DNA of 64,000 bases, from contig NZ_CP117883.1 of NCBI RefSeq assembly GCF_028736215.1, forward strand, positions 496,001 to 560,000, in the 5' to 3' direction. The notes under the pieces were generated by a model, which had not been told where the DNA came from, searched no databases, and saw only the letters and a list, made by a program, of their open reading frames with translations. Origin of the DNA: Mucilaginibacter sp. KACC 22773 (lineage in GTDB: Bacteria > Bacteroidota > Bacteroidia > Sphingobacteriales > Sphingobacteriaceae). Shown piece by piece: positions 9,718-19,845 of the stretch. The position numbers and the translations under genes are program-made. Numbering within the stretch: position 1 is the stretch's first letter; each line of letters opens with the position of its first letter.

Positions 9718-10458
9718 CTTATATTTAATTTAACAATTGCCTGTGTTGATGCAATCATCAGCATGGGCAATATCATTAAGCAGCAATAACCCTCATTGCC
9801 AAATTTAATCGTCTTTTTCTGAATTAGATAATAGCACCAGAAACCGGCCGTAGTTTTGGTTAAATAATTAGGCACAATTAAATACCAGGGTTACAATGTC
9901 TAATTTATAAGCGTGAAGCCATATCCCCGGTGCCGCGCATTATCTGATATTATGTGTACACCTGTTTTGCCGGGCTTAATAGCATTAGGGGAACTGCCTT
10001 GGGTATCAACCATAGTTATCATGGTTTTTTAGCAGTTAAATAGGGATATGATTGCTTTTGCAGTACTAAATATATCGCCTTGCAATTTCTTTTGCCGAAA
10101 TTTAGCGCGACTATGTTTAAACTGCTTGTAAATTAAATAATTAGCAAGTTAAATAAAGGCATGCGTTTAATGTTATATGAAACTATTTGGCATGAAAAAC
10201 GTATAAACAGAAACCAAACAATCTTAAAATAATCTTTTGGGCTATTGGGGTTGGTGATAAATATTAAACGATGGGGTGATCAATAACAAATGAGAATATG
10301 CCGGACGGTAGAATTGCTGAGATTAAATTTCCGAACCGAATTAATAATCCAACCACAATCAAAAGTATTATTTTACTGAAGCAGCGCTTTTGTTTTGACT
10401 TATAAGGTTTACGATATTAATAAAAAATAATCTGCAGTAAAAGTATCAACACAGCAAA
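9718..10458. other. 741-bp intergenic region, no gene found
   Basis: AT-rich spacer between the cytochrome gene and the hybrid sensor. I see no open frame with a plausible ribosome binding site, no tRNA-like fold and no strong terminator. It must contain the sensor promoter, but I could not single out a convincing TAnnTTTG box. Confidence 0.5.
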
Positions 10459-13400
10459 ATGAGGCGAATTTTTCTTTTTATTTCGTGTTTATGCCAGCTT
10501 TTTTCCGGATTGTGTTATTCGCAAACACGCGATCTTAAATTTAAACAACTTAGTACAAACGAAGGCCTTTCCCAAAGCCATGTAGTAACCATCATTAAAG
10601 ATAGCCGTGGCTTTATGTGGTTCGGGACCGAGGACGGCCTTAATAAATACGATGGTTATAAATTTACCCATTATAAGCACGATCAGAATAACAAAGCAAC
10701 CATCATTGACAATTATGTACTATCTATAATGGAAGACGGTTCCCATAATTTATGGATTGGGACCGAAAGCGGACTTGACAGATTTGACCGCGCCACAAAC
10801 ACGTTTATTCATTATTCCGATCATTCAACTTTCTCCGTAAGGTCTGTTTTTTTGGATAGCAAAAAGAGGATATGGCTGGGTACCAGTAAGGGTTTATATT
10901 TATTTAATGCTGCAAATGGTTCATTTAAAAAAATTACGTACGCAGGCAAAAATACAAGCGGTTTAATTAACGGGTTTATATATCAGGTTACCGAAGATAA
11001 TAATGGCTGGTTATGGATAGGAACTGATGATGGCCTGTGTCATTTTAATCCCCAAAACGGTGAGTTTATCCGTTATGTTCATGATGCTGCAAACAACAAC
11101 AGTATTGGCGCCAGTTGGATAAAAGCCGTATATAAAGATAGCAAGGGTAATATTTGGGTGGGTACTCATGGCGGAGGGCTGGCATTGTATAATAGTAAAA
11201 ATGATTCATTTATAAATTTTAAACACGACCCTAATAATAGTAACAGTATTTGCCATAATGATATTCTTTCGATGCTGGAAAGCGATGGAAAACTGTGGAT
11301 AGGGACCGAAAATGGCGGAATAAGCGTGCTCGATTATTCGGCCAACAAGTTTGTTTGTTACAAATTTGATGCAAATGATCATTACAGCCTTAGCAGTAAC
11401 TCTGTTTACTGTTTATATAAGGATGACGCAGGGAACACCTGGATAGGCACTTATTCGGGCGGAGTTGATTTTTTACCGGGGTTGGGCAACAAATTCAATT
11501 CATACAGCCAAAACCCAAACAACCCCAATAGTTTAAGCAACAATAATGTGCTGGCCATATCCGGCGATGATACCGACGAAAATATTTGGATTGGCACCGA
11601 TGGAGGTGGCCTGAATTTATTTAACCGAAGGAAAAAGACCTTTGTTCATTACCTGCATAATGATAATAATACCAACACTATAAGTAATAATTATCCAATG
11701 GCTATAGTGCCGTTAGATAAAAATCTTATTGCAATTGGTTACCATATTGGCGGGCTCGACTTGTTTGATAAAAAAAAGGGGACTTTTATACATTATATGC
11801 CCCAGGCAAATAATATGCGCAGCCTCTCCCTTTCAGATATTAACAATATGTATAAAGACCATGATGGCAACATATGGTTAGGTACCTGGAAAGGGGGGCT
11901 TAATTATTTTAATGTAAAAACCGGTCTCTTTACCCGATACAGGAACAATCCGCTTGATGATAACAGCGTAGGCAGCGATATTGTTACTACCGTATACCAG
12001 GATAAACAGGGCAATATGTGGATAGGTACCGATAATGGCTTGGATATATTAAACCCTAAAACCGGCCGTTTTACACATTACAGGCACGATGAGGGAAAGA
12101 AACACAGCTTATCAAACAACACTGTCGAGTCGATTACCCAGACTGCTGACGGTGATATGTGGATAGGTACAAACGGCGGCGGGCTTAACCTTTTTAACAA
12201 GCGCAGCCAAACATTTACGATATACACCGAAAGGGAGGGTTTGCCGAATAATGTGATTTACACTATTTTGAAAGATCATAAGGGAAACTTTTGGCTAAGT
12301 ACCAACAAAGGGATTGCCAGGTTTAATCCAAAAACTAAAGTCGTCAGAAACTATGGCATTTCAGACGGGTTGCAGGGAGATGAGTTTAAAAGCCACTCTG
12401 CTTTTCAAACTGCAGACGGAGAGTTTTTTTTTGGTGGCGTAAACGGATTCAGCACTTTTTATCCTGATAGTTTAAAAGATAATGACTTTATTCCTCCTGT
12501 TTATATAACCGGGCTGCAGATTTTTAACAAACCTGTTATCCCTGGCGATAAAAACTCACCGCTTCAAAAAGATATCAGCGAGACAAGCGCTATAAACCTG
12601 TCCTATAAACACTCGGTACTTACATTTGAATTTGCGGCACTGAATTATACCATTCCCGAAAAAAATCAATATGCTTATAAGCTGGATAACTTTGATAAGG
12701 ATTGGAACTACGTTGGCACTAAGCGGACAGCCACTTATACAAACCTTGATCCGGGTACATATACATTCAGGGTTAAGGCATCAAACAACGACGGAAAATG
12801 GAATAACAAAGGCACAGCCATTACTATTTATATTGCGCCTCCTTTTTGGCTCACCTGGTGGTTTAAATTAATTGTGGCTTTAGCTTTTATTATTAGCGGA
12901 CCGGCATTTTATATTATTCGAACCCGTTCTATATTAAATCAAAAGGCCGAGCTTGAGCGCCAGGTAAAAGAACGTACCGAGCAGCTGGCGCGGGCAATAG
13001 AGGTGGAGAAAAAATTGGCGCTTGAAGCCGAGGAAGCCAACCGGGCGAAAAGTATATTTTTAGCTACCATGAGCCACGAGATCCGCACGCCAATGAATGG
13101 GGTAATCGGGATGGCCTCTTTACTTGCCGAAACACCTTTGAATGAAGAACAACTAACCTTCACCGAATCTATACAAACCTGTGGCGAAGATTTGCTGGCA
13201 GTTATTAACGACATTTTAGATTTTTCTAAAATAGAATCGGGCAATATGGAACTGGAGGAAAAGGATTTTAGCCTGCGCACCTGTATTGAAGAAGTTTTTG
13301 ATGTTTTTGCCTTAAAAGCGGCCCACCTAAAGCTCGATTTGGTTTACCAGATTGACTATGATGTACCCGCGCAAATTATTGGCGATAGTTTAAGGCTTCG

Positions 13401-14613
13401 ACAGATCCTGATTAACCTGATAAGTAACGCTATCAAGTTTACCAAAAAGGGCGAAATTTATGTGGCTGTACATTTGCTCAGTACTTCAGAAGATAATCAC
13501 ATCGAATTAAGCTTCGAGATAAAAGATACCGGCATTGGTATTTCTGCCGATAAGCTGCACCGGTTATTTAAAGCATTTTCGCAGGTCGATTCATCAACCA
13601 CGCGTCAGTATGGCGGTACCGGGCTTGGGCTGGTTATAAGTGAGCAGCTGGTGAAGCTAATGGGCGGTAAAATTAGCGTGGAGAGTGAAATTGATAAAGG
13701 GAGTACTTTCAGGTTTAATATTCATACGCAAAGGAGTTTACTGCAAGATGCCGTGCAAATAAACCATAGTATGAATGGTTTTGAAAAAAGCGAGATTTTG
13801 ATTGTTGACGATAACGATACCAACTGCAGAATTTTAAAAGGCCAGCTGGAGCAGTGGCAGCTAAGCCCTGTAGTAGCAAATTCAGGCGAGCAGGCGCTTG
13901 ACATCTTGTCGCGTCCCCATAATTTTAAGCTGGTTATTACCGATATGCAAATGCCGTTTATGGACGGAATTGAGTTGGCCAATTTAATAAGGGCCAAATT
14001 TCCAGATTTACCAATAATGCTTTTAAGTTCGATAAGTTATATTTTCCATAAGGATAATCCGGATCTTTTTTGTTCCATATTAACTAAACCCGCCAAGCAA
14101 AACAATTTATATAAACACATCATAAAAGAGCTTGCCAGGCACGTAAATTCAACCAGTAACGAACCGCAGCAGGCCGATACCGCCAAACATAAACTGCCCG
14201 ATAATTTCTCGGAAAGGTACCCATTGCATATTTTGGTTGCCGAAGACAACCAGATGAATCAGAAATTAATTATGAAGGTTTTGAGTAAACTGGGATATGA
14301 AGCCGATTTGGCGGCCGATGGCCTGGAAGCCCTCGATTTGGTTAATAAGAAAACATTCGATGTGATTTTGATGGACGTACAAATGCCCAAAATGGATGGC
14401 CTGGAAGCCACGCGAATAATAAAAAAACGTTTCCCCGAACGTCCTTTTATTATCGCGATGACAGCCAACGCGCTGCAAACCGACCTGCAAATTTGTATAG
14501 ACGCCGGTATGGACGACTATATAAGCAAGCCATTTAAACTGGATGATTTGGTGAACAAGCTGGAAAAGTGGGCTTTGAAGGATAATGCAGATATTAAACC
14601 AGGCAAGTTTTGA
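10459..14613 (+). CDS. Hybrid two-component sensor: Reg_prop propellers, HisKA/HATPase, two receiver domains
   Basis: One-protein signalling system of 1384 residues. A signal peptide (about 1-22) precedes roughly 700 residues of Reg_prop repeats, each with the W(I/L)GT pattern. These form two periplasmic beta-propellers, followed by a Y_Y_Y domain (about 705-790). A single membrane helix lies at about 798-818. The cytoplasmic part has a coiled linker, HisKA with the phospho-accepting His at 873 ([11 protein letters not shown]), HATPase_c with GTGLGL, and two receiver domains with phospho-acceptor Asp at about 1162 and 1306. Unlike the classical Bacteroides HTCS, no AraC helix-turn-helix follows, so output must go through another protein. 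Upstream polysaccharide or oxidase genes are not obviously linked. Confidence 0.92.
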   Translation: MRRIFLFISCLCQLFSGLCYSQTRDLKFKQLSTNEGLSQSHVVTIIKDSRGFMWFGTEDGLNKYDGYKFTHYKHDQNNKATIIDNYVLSIMEDGSHNLWIGTESGLDRFDRATNTFIHYSDHSTFSVRSVFLDSKKRIWLGTSKGLYLFNAANGSFKKITYAGKNTSGLINGFIYQVTEDNNGWLWIGTDDGLCHFNPQNGEFIRYVHDAANNNSIGASWIKAVYKDSKGNIWVGTHGGGLALYNSKNDSFINFKHDPNNSNSICHNDILSMLESDGKLWIGTENGGISVLDYSANKFVCYKFDANDHYSLSSNSVYCLYKDDAGNTWIGTYSGGVDFLPGLGNKFNSYSQNPNNPNSLSNNNVLAISGDDTDENIWIGTDGGGLNLFNRRKKTFVHYLHNDNNTNTISNNYPMAIVPLDKNLIAIGYHIGGLDLFDKKKGTFIHYMPQANNMRSLSLSDINNMYKDHDGNIWLGTWKGGLNYFNVKTGLFTRYRNNPLDDNSVGSDIVTTVYQDKQGNMWIGTDNGLDILNPKTGRFTHYRHDEGKKHSLSNNTVESITQTADGDMWIGTNGGGLNLFNKRSQTFTIYTEREGLPNNVIYTILKDHKGNFWLSTNKGIARFNPKTKVVRNYGISDGLQGDEFKSHSAFQTADGEFFFGGVNGFSTFYPDSLKDNDFIPPVYITGLQIFNKPVIPGDKNSPLQKDISETSAINLSYKHSVLTFEFAALNYTIPEKNQYAYKLDNFDKDWNYVGTKRTATYTNLDPGTYTFRVKASNNDGKWNNKGTAITIYIAPPFWLTWWFKLIVALAFIISGPAFYIIRTRSILNQKAELERQVKERTEQLARAIEVEKKLALEAEEANRAKSIFLATMSHEIRTPMNGVIGMASLLAETPLNEEQLTFTESIQTCGEDLLAVINDILDFSKIESGNMELEEKDFSLRTCIEEVFDVFALKAAHLKLDLVYQIDYDVPAQIIGDSLRLRQILINLISNAIKFTKKGEIYVAVHLLSTSEDNHIELSFEIKDTGIGISADKLHRLFKAFSQVDSSTTRQYGGTGLGLVISEQLVKLMGGKISVESEIDKGSTFRFNIHTQRSLLQDAVQINHSMNGFEKSEILIVDDNDTNCRILKGQLEQWQLSPVVANSGEQALDILSRPHNFKLVITDMQMPFMDGIELANLIRAKFPDLPIMLLSSISYIFHKDNPDLFCSILTKPAKQNNLYKHIIKELARHVNSTSNEPQQADTAKHKLPDNFSERYPLHILVAEDNQMNQKLIMKVLSKLGYEADLAADGLEALDLVNKKTFDVILMDVQMPKMDGLEATRIIKKRFPERPFIIAMTANALQTDLQICIDAGMDDYISKPFKLDDLVNKLEKWALKDNADIKPGKF

Positions 14614-14711
14614 ATGGCTTAATATAGAATGATTTGCGGGATGTGGTAATTGGCAATTAATAACATCCTAAATAGTTCCGGTTATTATGCAGGGTTACCT
14701 GCCGGGGTGTA

Positions 14712-15005
14712 TTAATCGCCCTCGGTTAAAAATCCCTTATCAACTATTTTGAACTTTGCTATAGTTTCAGATAGGATTTTTCTTTTGTCCGAAGTTGCTT
14801 CTTTCATGCTTTCAGCCATAAAAGAAACAAGCAGTTCAACATGGTTCCTGTAAATTTTGCTTTTGCCATAAGCATCTATATACACGCCTGTTTTTTTCCT
14901 GAGGTGTGAGAAAGCAAATTCAATTTCATCAAAATCATTCTGGCCGATTTCGAATAATATCTTTTTTCTATTTCCGTCGAACAAATCATAAAAATCTATA
15001 GCCAT
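14712..15005 (-). CDS. Small unknown protein at the end of the RNA-repair operon
   Basis: A 97-residue, charged, soluble protein I do not recognise. It is predicted mostly helical and has no Cys. It starts 43 bases after the stop of the second nucleotidyltransferase on the same strand, so it may be the last cistron of the hen1-pnkp-nucleotidyltransferase operon. The spacing would also allow its own promoter. No helix-turn-helix or catalytic motif is visible. Confidence 0.6.
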   Translation of the reverse strand: MAIDFYDLFDGNRKKILFEIGQNDFDEIEFAFSHLRKKTGVYIDAYGKSKIYRNHVELLVSFMAESMKEATSDKRKILSETIAKFKIVDKGFLTEGD

Positions 15006-15048
15006 ATTTTTTACTCACTATAAGTGGCAATTTAAGTTGTTAATAAAC

Positions 15049-16119
15049 TCAGCCTGTATAAAAAGCCTCCCTTATCTGCACCAAAAGCAATCCGGCTTTA
15101 TCCATGTCCGGCCTTTCGGGCAGGGCTGATGTTTCATAGGCGGCTTTTACGCTTTCCATTTTTTCTTCCACCATTTTCATCAGCTCGTCAAACTCAAATT
15201 CGCCGGTGCGGATCTTGAGTAAAAAATCACGGTCATTGCGTTTCACTATTACTTGTTGATGCAGGGCTATTTCTTCGGCCATATTGAGCAAGCGGAAAGT
15301 GTGCATCATATTTTTGGCATCGTAGCTTTTACCGTGAGCCAGCGTGCTTTGGTACCGCAAATCGTTCCGTTTATCTTCCCACTCCTGGTACTCCTTATAT
15401 TCCCGGCAGTAAATGGAATAACTATCTTTATTAAAATTCATCACCGCCAGGTTTTCAATCCCCTTGGGTACCTGGCTTAGCTGAACATCATCAGCCTCGG
15501 TGCCCGATGCTATTCCTTTTAACCGGCCTTCTGTCAGCTGGCTTTGATGGTATAATAAATATACATTCCTGAAATGGTCCAGGTTAATAAGGCCGCATTG
15601 TTCCTGGGTGTAACTGTTTTCCCTGAGCCATTCCTCTAGCGGGATACTGCCGTTGTTGTGTATCACATAGCAAAAATCCAATACCGATTTACGGTTGCCA
15701 TCCATTGGCCGGTTTATTTTTTTGTTGAGGCCCCGTGCTTTTTTTATTTGCGTTTGCGCATAGCCTGCAAAGGTATCCATACACAGTTTTGATAAAAAAT
15801 CGGCGGGTTTAACCAGATCCATTAGTGGATGGCAAAACAATACATGTTCAGCCGGAGTGTTTAGCAACTCCAGGATATTGGGGTTGTTTTTAATCAGCAG
15901 ATCAAGAAAACGGCCTATCTCAAAATAAACCTCATCATTGCTGGCGTTGGCTATCTGCTCCTGCCGCTCAAAGCCATACAGTTGTTTTTGCGGCATCATG
16001 AAGATGCCTTTTTTGTCTACATCCGATCCGGCCACGTTGAGGTTATACGCGGTGCTGCCGCTTATGCAATCCAGCAGGATGAGTTCTTTACGTAGTTTTA
16101 ATTCCTTGTAGTCCATCAT
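15049..16119 (-). CDS. DNA polymerase beta-superfamily nucleotidyltransferase (second copy, RNA-repair operon)
   Basis: Predicted nucleotidyltransferase of 356 residues. The polymerase-beta-fold signature is near the N-terminus: SGSTAYNLNVAGSDVD, that is GS followed after nine residues by DxD, which binds metal and nucleotide. The remaining mostly helical part resembles the COG3541/YcgL-like group. The start overlaps the stop of the preceding nucleotidyltransferase by four bases (ATGA). Position behind Pnkp and Hen1 suggests it adds or processes nucleotides at damaged RNA ends, or modifies a protein or RNA partner. The substrate is not known from sequence. Confidence 0.82.
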   Translation of the reverse strand: MMDYKELKLRKELILLDCISGSTAYNLNVAGSDVDKKGIFMMPQKQLYGFERQEQIANASNDEVYFEIGRFLDLLIKNNPNILELLNTPAEHVLFCHPLMDLVKPADFLSKLCMDTFAGYAQTQIKKARGLNKKINRPMDGNRKSVLDFCYVIHNNGSIPLEEWLRENSYTQEQCGLINLDHFRNVYLLYHQSQLTEGRLKGIASGTEADDVQLSQVPKGIENLAVMNFNKDSYSIYCREYKEYQEWEDKRNDLRYQSTLAHGKSYDAKNMMHTFRLLNMAEEIALHQQVIVKRNDRDFLLKIRTGEFEFDELMKMVEEKMESVKAAYETSALPERPDMDKAGLLLVQIREAFYTG

Positions 16120-16868
16120 AGTATATGCCTCCTGAATAGCTCATTTAACGGCTGCGCCGGTTGCTGTTCTGATGTAAATTGCTGCAATTGTTCCCTGCAC
16201 TGATTCAGCGTATCTGCCAGCCATTCATTTAAGATATTAACCGGCTTTATCATCGCTTTTTCATCGGCCATTTGTTTTTGTGCCAATAACACGTCTATTG
16301 CATCCTGTATTTTGTTATCGGCTAACAACACACGCAGCTTATCAAATTCCATTGGCGGTACGGTTTGTTTTTCCACTATCCATCTACAGGCAAGCGCCGG
16401 GCGCAAAGCGTAAAAATATCGTTTAAGTTTTACCTCCTCAGCCTGCAAATCATTCCGAAGGGTATTATGCGCCATAGATAAATAGTGGTTCCCGGCAGAT
16501 CGTAAGGAAAAATAGCCGGGCATCAAGCTCCGCAGCTCATCAGCAAAAACATCATCCTGCCGGTATACTATCGGCGATTGCAGCCACTCGTATAAGGGCG
16601 CGTTTGATTTCATGAACAGTTTTAAAGTCTTCTTTAAATCCCAGCCGCCTATATCCAATACCTCGTTAACCGGCAGGCCAACCACATCGGGCATTTCAAC
16701 AATGCTCAGATAATCGTTGGCAGGGCGGGAGTAGATAAACCGCACATCAAAATCACTATCGGGCGAGGCAAAGCCCCATGCCCTGCTGCCCGATTCGCAG
16801 GCGTACAGGATTTTTATATTTTCCGACTGCTCCAGTTCGAGCAGTTTTTGGAGGATGATTTGTTTCAT
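16116..16868 (-). CDS. COG3541-like nucleotidyltransferase (first copy, RNA-repair operon)
   Basis: Predicted nucleotidyltransferase of 250 residues, related to YcgL. The catalytic signature is GSRAWGFASPDSDFDVR near residues 26-42 (GS, then DxD). The start at 16868 (MKQIILQ) is chosen. An open frame continues upstream to 16961, but that extension translates a large inverted repeat and is not protein-like. It overlaps the next nucleotidyltransferase by four bases. The two are distant paralogues, not a tandem duplication, since lengths and C-terminal parts differ. Confidence 0.83.
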   Translation of the reverse strand: MKQIILQKLLELEQSENIKILYACESGSRAWGFASPDSDFDVRFIYSRPANDYLSIVEMPDVVGLPVNEVLDIGGWDLKKTLKLFMKSNAPLYEWLQSPIVYRQDDVFADELRSLMPGYFSLRSAGNHYLSMAHNTLRNDLQAEEVKLKRYFYALRPALACRWIVEKQTVPPMEFDKLRVLLADNKIQDAIDVLLAQKQMADEKAMIKPVNILNEWLADTLNQCREQLQQFTSEQQPAQPLNELFRRHIL

Positions 16869-16886
16869 GTTAAAATATTTTTCAAA

Positions 16887-16976
16887 TGTAGAGACGCATA
16901 ATTGCGTCTCCCGCAGGACAGTCTCAATTGCAAATCTTACACTTAAACGCGGGAGACGCAATTATGCGTCTCTACA
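16887..16976. repeat. Nested inverted repeat between nucleotidyltransferase and pnkp genes
   Basis: Two 28-bp arms, 16887-16914 and 16949-16976, are exact reverse complements separated by 34 bp. Each arm is itself a hairpin: GAGACGCA, a four-base TAAT-type loop, then TGCGTCTC. The element fills almost the whole gap between the pnkp stop (16982) and the nucleotidyltransferase start (16868). Its architecture is that of a REPIN/MITE-like non-autonomous element. In the operon transcript it would form a long stem that could end or stabilise the mRNA. Confidence 0.85.
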
Positions 16977-16981
16977 AAAAA

Positions 16982-19543
16982 TTACAATCTTGGGTCGACC
17001 GGCTCGCTTTCCATGGCCAGTACACCAAACACGCACTGATGCACACGCCTTAACGGCTCCTTATCGGTAAAACGCTGCAGGCCTTCAACGCCAAGCAAAA
17101 ATTCGCGCAGGGCCAGGCCTCTTTTGGCGTTGAGCCCTCTCGATTTTAGCCGTTCCATATTTTCGGGCGCGGTATATTCCGGGCCGTAAATAATGCGCAG
17201 GTATTCCCTGCCCCGTATTTTAATGGCAGGCTGTATTAGCCCCTTTTTATCTTTTTCGATAAAATGATAGGGCTTAACTACCATGCCCTCGCCGCCTTTA
17301 GCTGTTAAAGCTAACCACCATTCTGTTGCCTCGTTTATGCTGGCAGCATCATTCAGGTCCACAACTTTATAAGGCGTTGTTAGCAATATGGCCGGATCAT
17401 GTGAGCAGATCTTCGCAATCTGCTCCATATGCCACTCATGATTTTCGCCCGTCCATAGCTTCCCTTCGGATGCCATGATGTGGAAGGGGGCCAGCTTGTA
17501 ATCGTCCAAACTGTTTACCGGCCAGCAATAGCGTTGGTAGGCGGCTGTAAAATGTTCTGCCTCTTTTTGCCTTTCACCGTACTCAACCAAAAGAGTTTCG
17601 CCATTGGCATCTCTGGCGGCCAGTTGCTTTAGAGCGTCGGTTACTTCGGCTAAAGCATGCGTGGCGGCCGTACCCACAGCGGCGTACTGCGTTTGCAATA
17701 AGGCTTGCGCTTTGGCGCTCCATGACATTAGCTCGGTATCCAGGCAAACCCAATCGGTATCAAAACGCTCGTAAAATCCCGAATTGATCAAAGCGGCATT
17801 CAACCTGCTCAGCAAAGCCTGCTCGGTATTTTTATCATTAAAAAATGCCCGGCCTGTACGGGTATAAATGCTGCCGATACCCTCATTGCTGATGCCGAAA
17901 GCCTTGCTGATAGCCGCCTCGTTTTTACCCACAATAACTACTGCCCTTGACCCCATATGTTTTTCCTGGCAAACTACCCGGCCTATTTCTGCAGCCTGGT
18001 AATAATCAAAAGCCTCGGTCGGGAACTCCAGGTAATCATCCAAAATGCTTGTTTTGCTTGGACTCATGGTCGGCGGCAAATAAATAAGCCATTTTGGGTT
18101 GATGGCAAAGCGGCTCATCACTTCCAAGGCTGCAATGGCATTCTCTTCCCTGATGGTGATATTGTTGCCCAGCCGTGTTTCTACAATTTGTTTCCCCATA
18201 AAATCGGCAATATCCAGTACCTGGTCGTTTTCCTGTTGCAGGGTTAAGCTTTCTGCCGATGGCTTAACATAATTTAATGGTTTTGCCGGTTCGCAATAAA
18301 CCTCCTTCGCTTTTACAGTAACCAATTCTCTTTCGGGATAACGCAACGCCGTAAGCGAACCGCCAAATACGCAGCCGGTATCAATATCGATGGTATTGTT
18401 TAACCACTGCGCATGCGGTATCGGTGTATGCCCGTAAACCACCATGGCCTTGCCGGTATATTCGGCAGCCCAGTTAAGCCTTACAGGCAAGCCAAATTCA
18501 TCTATCTCGCCCGTTGTATCGCCATATAAACAAAACTCGCGTACAGCGCCAGATCCCCGGCCCTGCATGCTTTCTTTTAATCCCGCATGGGCAACCACCA
18601 GTTTGCCATCGTCAAATACATAATGGCTTACTAAGTCATCAATGAATTTGCTTACCTGGTTCTTAAACTCAGGTGTTTCGCCGGCTAATTGCTCGATTGA
18701 TTTTTCTAAGCCGTGCTTGGCCTGTACATTTTTACCATTAAGCCAGCGCATCAGTTTAACATCATGGTTGCCGGGTACGCAGTACGCCGTGCAGGCTGCT
18801 GTCATCGCCATTACCAATTTTAACACTTCGGGCGTTTTCGGCCCGCGGTCAACCAGGTCGCCTGCAAATACAGCTTTTCTGCCTTCGGGATGCGCCCAGG
18901 TTTCTGCATTGTTTACATAGCCTAATTTGCCCAACAAGGTTACCAGTTCGTCGTAGCATCCATGTATGTCGCCTATAATATCCAGCGGGCCGTTTTCATG
19001 CTTTTTATTATTATACAATGGGTCGCGGACGATGCCGGTTATCGCATCCACCTCCTCTGGCGAGCGTAATTCAATGATATTGCGGAAACCTTCATACTTC
19101 AGCTTTTTAAAACTGCGCTTTAACTGCGATATATGCTGCGGGATAACATGAGCGCCAAAATTACGGTCGGGCCGCAGAGCGTTCCTGGCGGCACAAACTT
19201 TTTCGGGCATATTCAGGATGATGGCTACCGGCAGGCAATGATACTCTTTGGCCAGTTTCACCCAGTCGCGGCGTGCTTCTTCCTGTACATTGGTAGCGTC
19301 TATCACGGTAAGCAAGCCGTTTTTTAAACGCAGGCCGGTAATGTACCTTGCCAGCGCAAAAGCATCTGCCGATGCAGCCTGGTTATTTTCATCATCGCTT
19401 ACCATACCACGGCAGGTATCTGACGATATGATTTCCGTTGGCTTAAAATGCTTCCGGGCAAAACTCGATTTCCCCGAGCCGGTTGCACCTATCAGCACTA
19501 CTAAAGCCAATTCGGGTATTTTTATATTTTTATCTCTTGACAT
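16982..19543 (-). CDS. pnkp: Polynucleotide kinase-phosphatase-ligase of the bacterial RNA repair system
   Basis: Trifunctional end-healing and sealing enzyme, 853 residues, close to the about 870 of characterised bacterial Pnkp. The N-terminal 5' kinase has a P-loop GATGSGKSS at 19-27. The central 2',3'-phosphatase of the metallophosphoesterase fold has GDIHG 191-195, GDLVDRG 228-234, GNHD 258-261, AHAGL 318-322 and GHTP 371-374. The C-terminal ligase-type adenylyltransferase has the nucleophile Lys at 528 (EKHMGSR) and later EGMVVKP and IKIRGREYL. In known systems Pnkp repairs RNA, typically tRNA cut by ribotoxins, and needs Hen1 to activate the ligase step. Hen1 is encoded just upstream, 302 bases away across a repeat-filled gap. 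Confidence 0.95.
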   Translation of the reverse strand: MSRDKNIKIPELALVVLIGATGSGKSSFARKHFKPTEIISSDTCRGMVSDDENNQAASADAFALARYITGLRLKNGLLTVIDATNVQEEARRDWVKLAKEYHCLPVAIILNMPEKVCAARNALRPDRNFGAHVIPQHISQLKRSFKKLKYEGFRNIIELRSPEEVDAITGIVRDPLYNNKKHENGPLDIIGDIHGCYDELVTLLGKLGYVNNAETWAHPEGRKAVFAGDLVDRGPKTPEVLKLVMAMTAACTAYCVPGNHDVKLMRWLNGKNVQAKHGLEKSIEQLAGETPEFKNQVSKFIDDLVSHYVFDDGKLVVAHAGLKESMQGRGSGAVREFCLYGDTTGEIDEFGLPVRLNWAAEYTGKAMVVYGHTPIPHAQWLNNTIDIDTGCVFGGSLTALRYPERELVTVKAKEVYCEPAKPLNYVKPSAESLTLQQENDQVLDIADFMGKQIVETRLGNNITIREENAIAALEVMSRFAINPKWLIYLPPTMSPSKTSILDDYLEFPTEAFDYYQAAEIGRVVCQEKHMGSRAVVIVGKNEAAISKAFGISNEGIGSIYTRTGRAFFNDKNTEQALLSRLNAALINSGFYERFDTDWVCLDTELMSWSAKAQALLQTQYAAVGTAATHALAEVTDALKQLAARDANGETLLVEYGERQKEAEHFTAAYQRYCWPVNSLDDYKLAPFHIMASEGKLWTGENHEWHMEQIAKICSHDPAILLTTPYKVVDLNDAASINEATEWWLALTAKGGEGMVVKPYHFIEKDKKGLIQPAIKIRGREYLRIIYGPEYTAPENMERLKSRGLNAKRGLALREFLLGVEGLQRFTDKEPLRRVHQCVFGVLAMESEPVDPRL

Positions 19544-19639
19544 TTCTTCTTTTTATTTTAATTCCTATGCCGCGATTCTTAAACAGGTTATCCATGAGGT
19601 GTTTTGGTTCAAATAACCATCGGCTTTTAACGCAGGCCA

Positions 19640-19700
19640 CCACTCAACCCGGCTACACTGCGCTGGCCGACCTTCTCTCCGGCTGAAGCCGCAAAGAGGG
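19640..19700 (-). repeat. REP-like repeat copy 1 (degenerate)
   Basis: Read on the minus strand it shows the family landmarks in order: ACCCTCTTTGC, AGAGAAGG, CAGCGCAG, then GGGTTGAGT. It is more diverged than the copies at 19731 and 21409 and points toward copy 2. Confidence 0.55.
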
Positions 19701-19730
19701 TAACCCCATTTTTATTTTATTATTTTTTCG

Positions 19731-19805
19731 AGCCCCTCTATGCGACGTAGTCGGAGGAGGGGCAGACGGGCGCAGCCTAGTCGGGGTGAGTCGTCGCCGC
19801 CATGC
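19731..19805 (+). repeat. REP-like repeat copy 2, downstream of hen1
   Basis: The copy begins GAGCCCCTCT and ends GGGTGAGTCGTCGCCGCC. The reverse complement of copy 3 (21409-21486) shares both ends, GTGAGTC(G/T)TCGCCGCC and AGCCCCTCT, with variable hairpin-forming sequence between. Copies 2 and 3 are inverted relative to each other and bracket hen1. Confidence 0.7.
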
Positions 19806-19845
19806 GATATACGTCATTCCCCTTCAGAATTTCGCCAAATCCGAG

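Larger units (their letters stand above)
19544..19845. other. Repeat-filled spacer between hen1 and pnkp
   Basis: This 302-base stretch contains two degenerate copies of the local REP-like family, facing each other (about 19640-19700 and 19731-19805), and no open frame that looks coding. Promoter signals for pnkp were not convincing, so pnkp is probably read from the hen1 promoter unless the repeats end transcription. Confidence 0.6.

Noticed and set aside
16869..16961. Longer N-terminus for the first nucleotidyltransferase
   Set aside because: The extra codons translate a perfect inverted repeat and do not look like protein; MKQIILQ at 16868 is the natural start.
19640..19805. Possible CRISPR array
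   Set aside because: Repeats are few, diverged, of varying orientation and without regular spacers; they fit a REP-like family.
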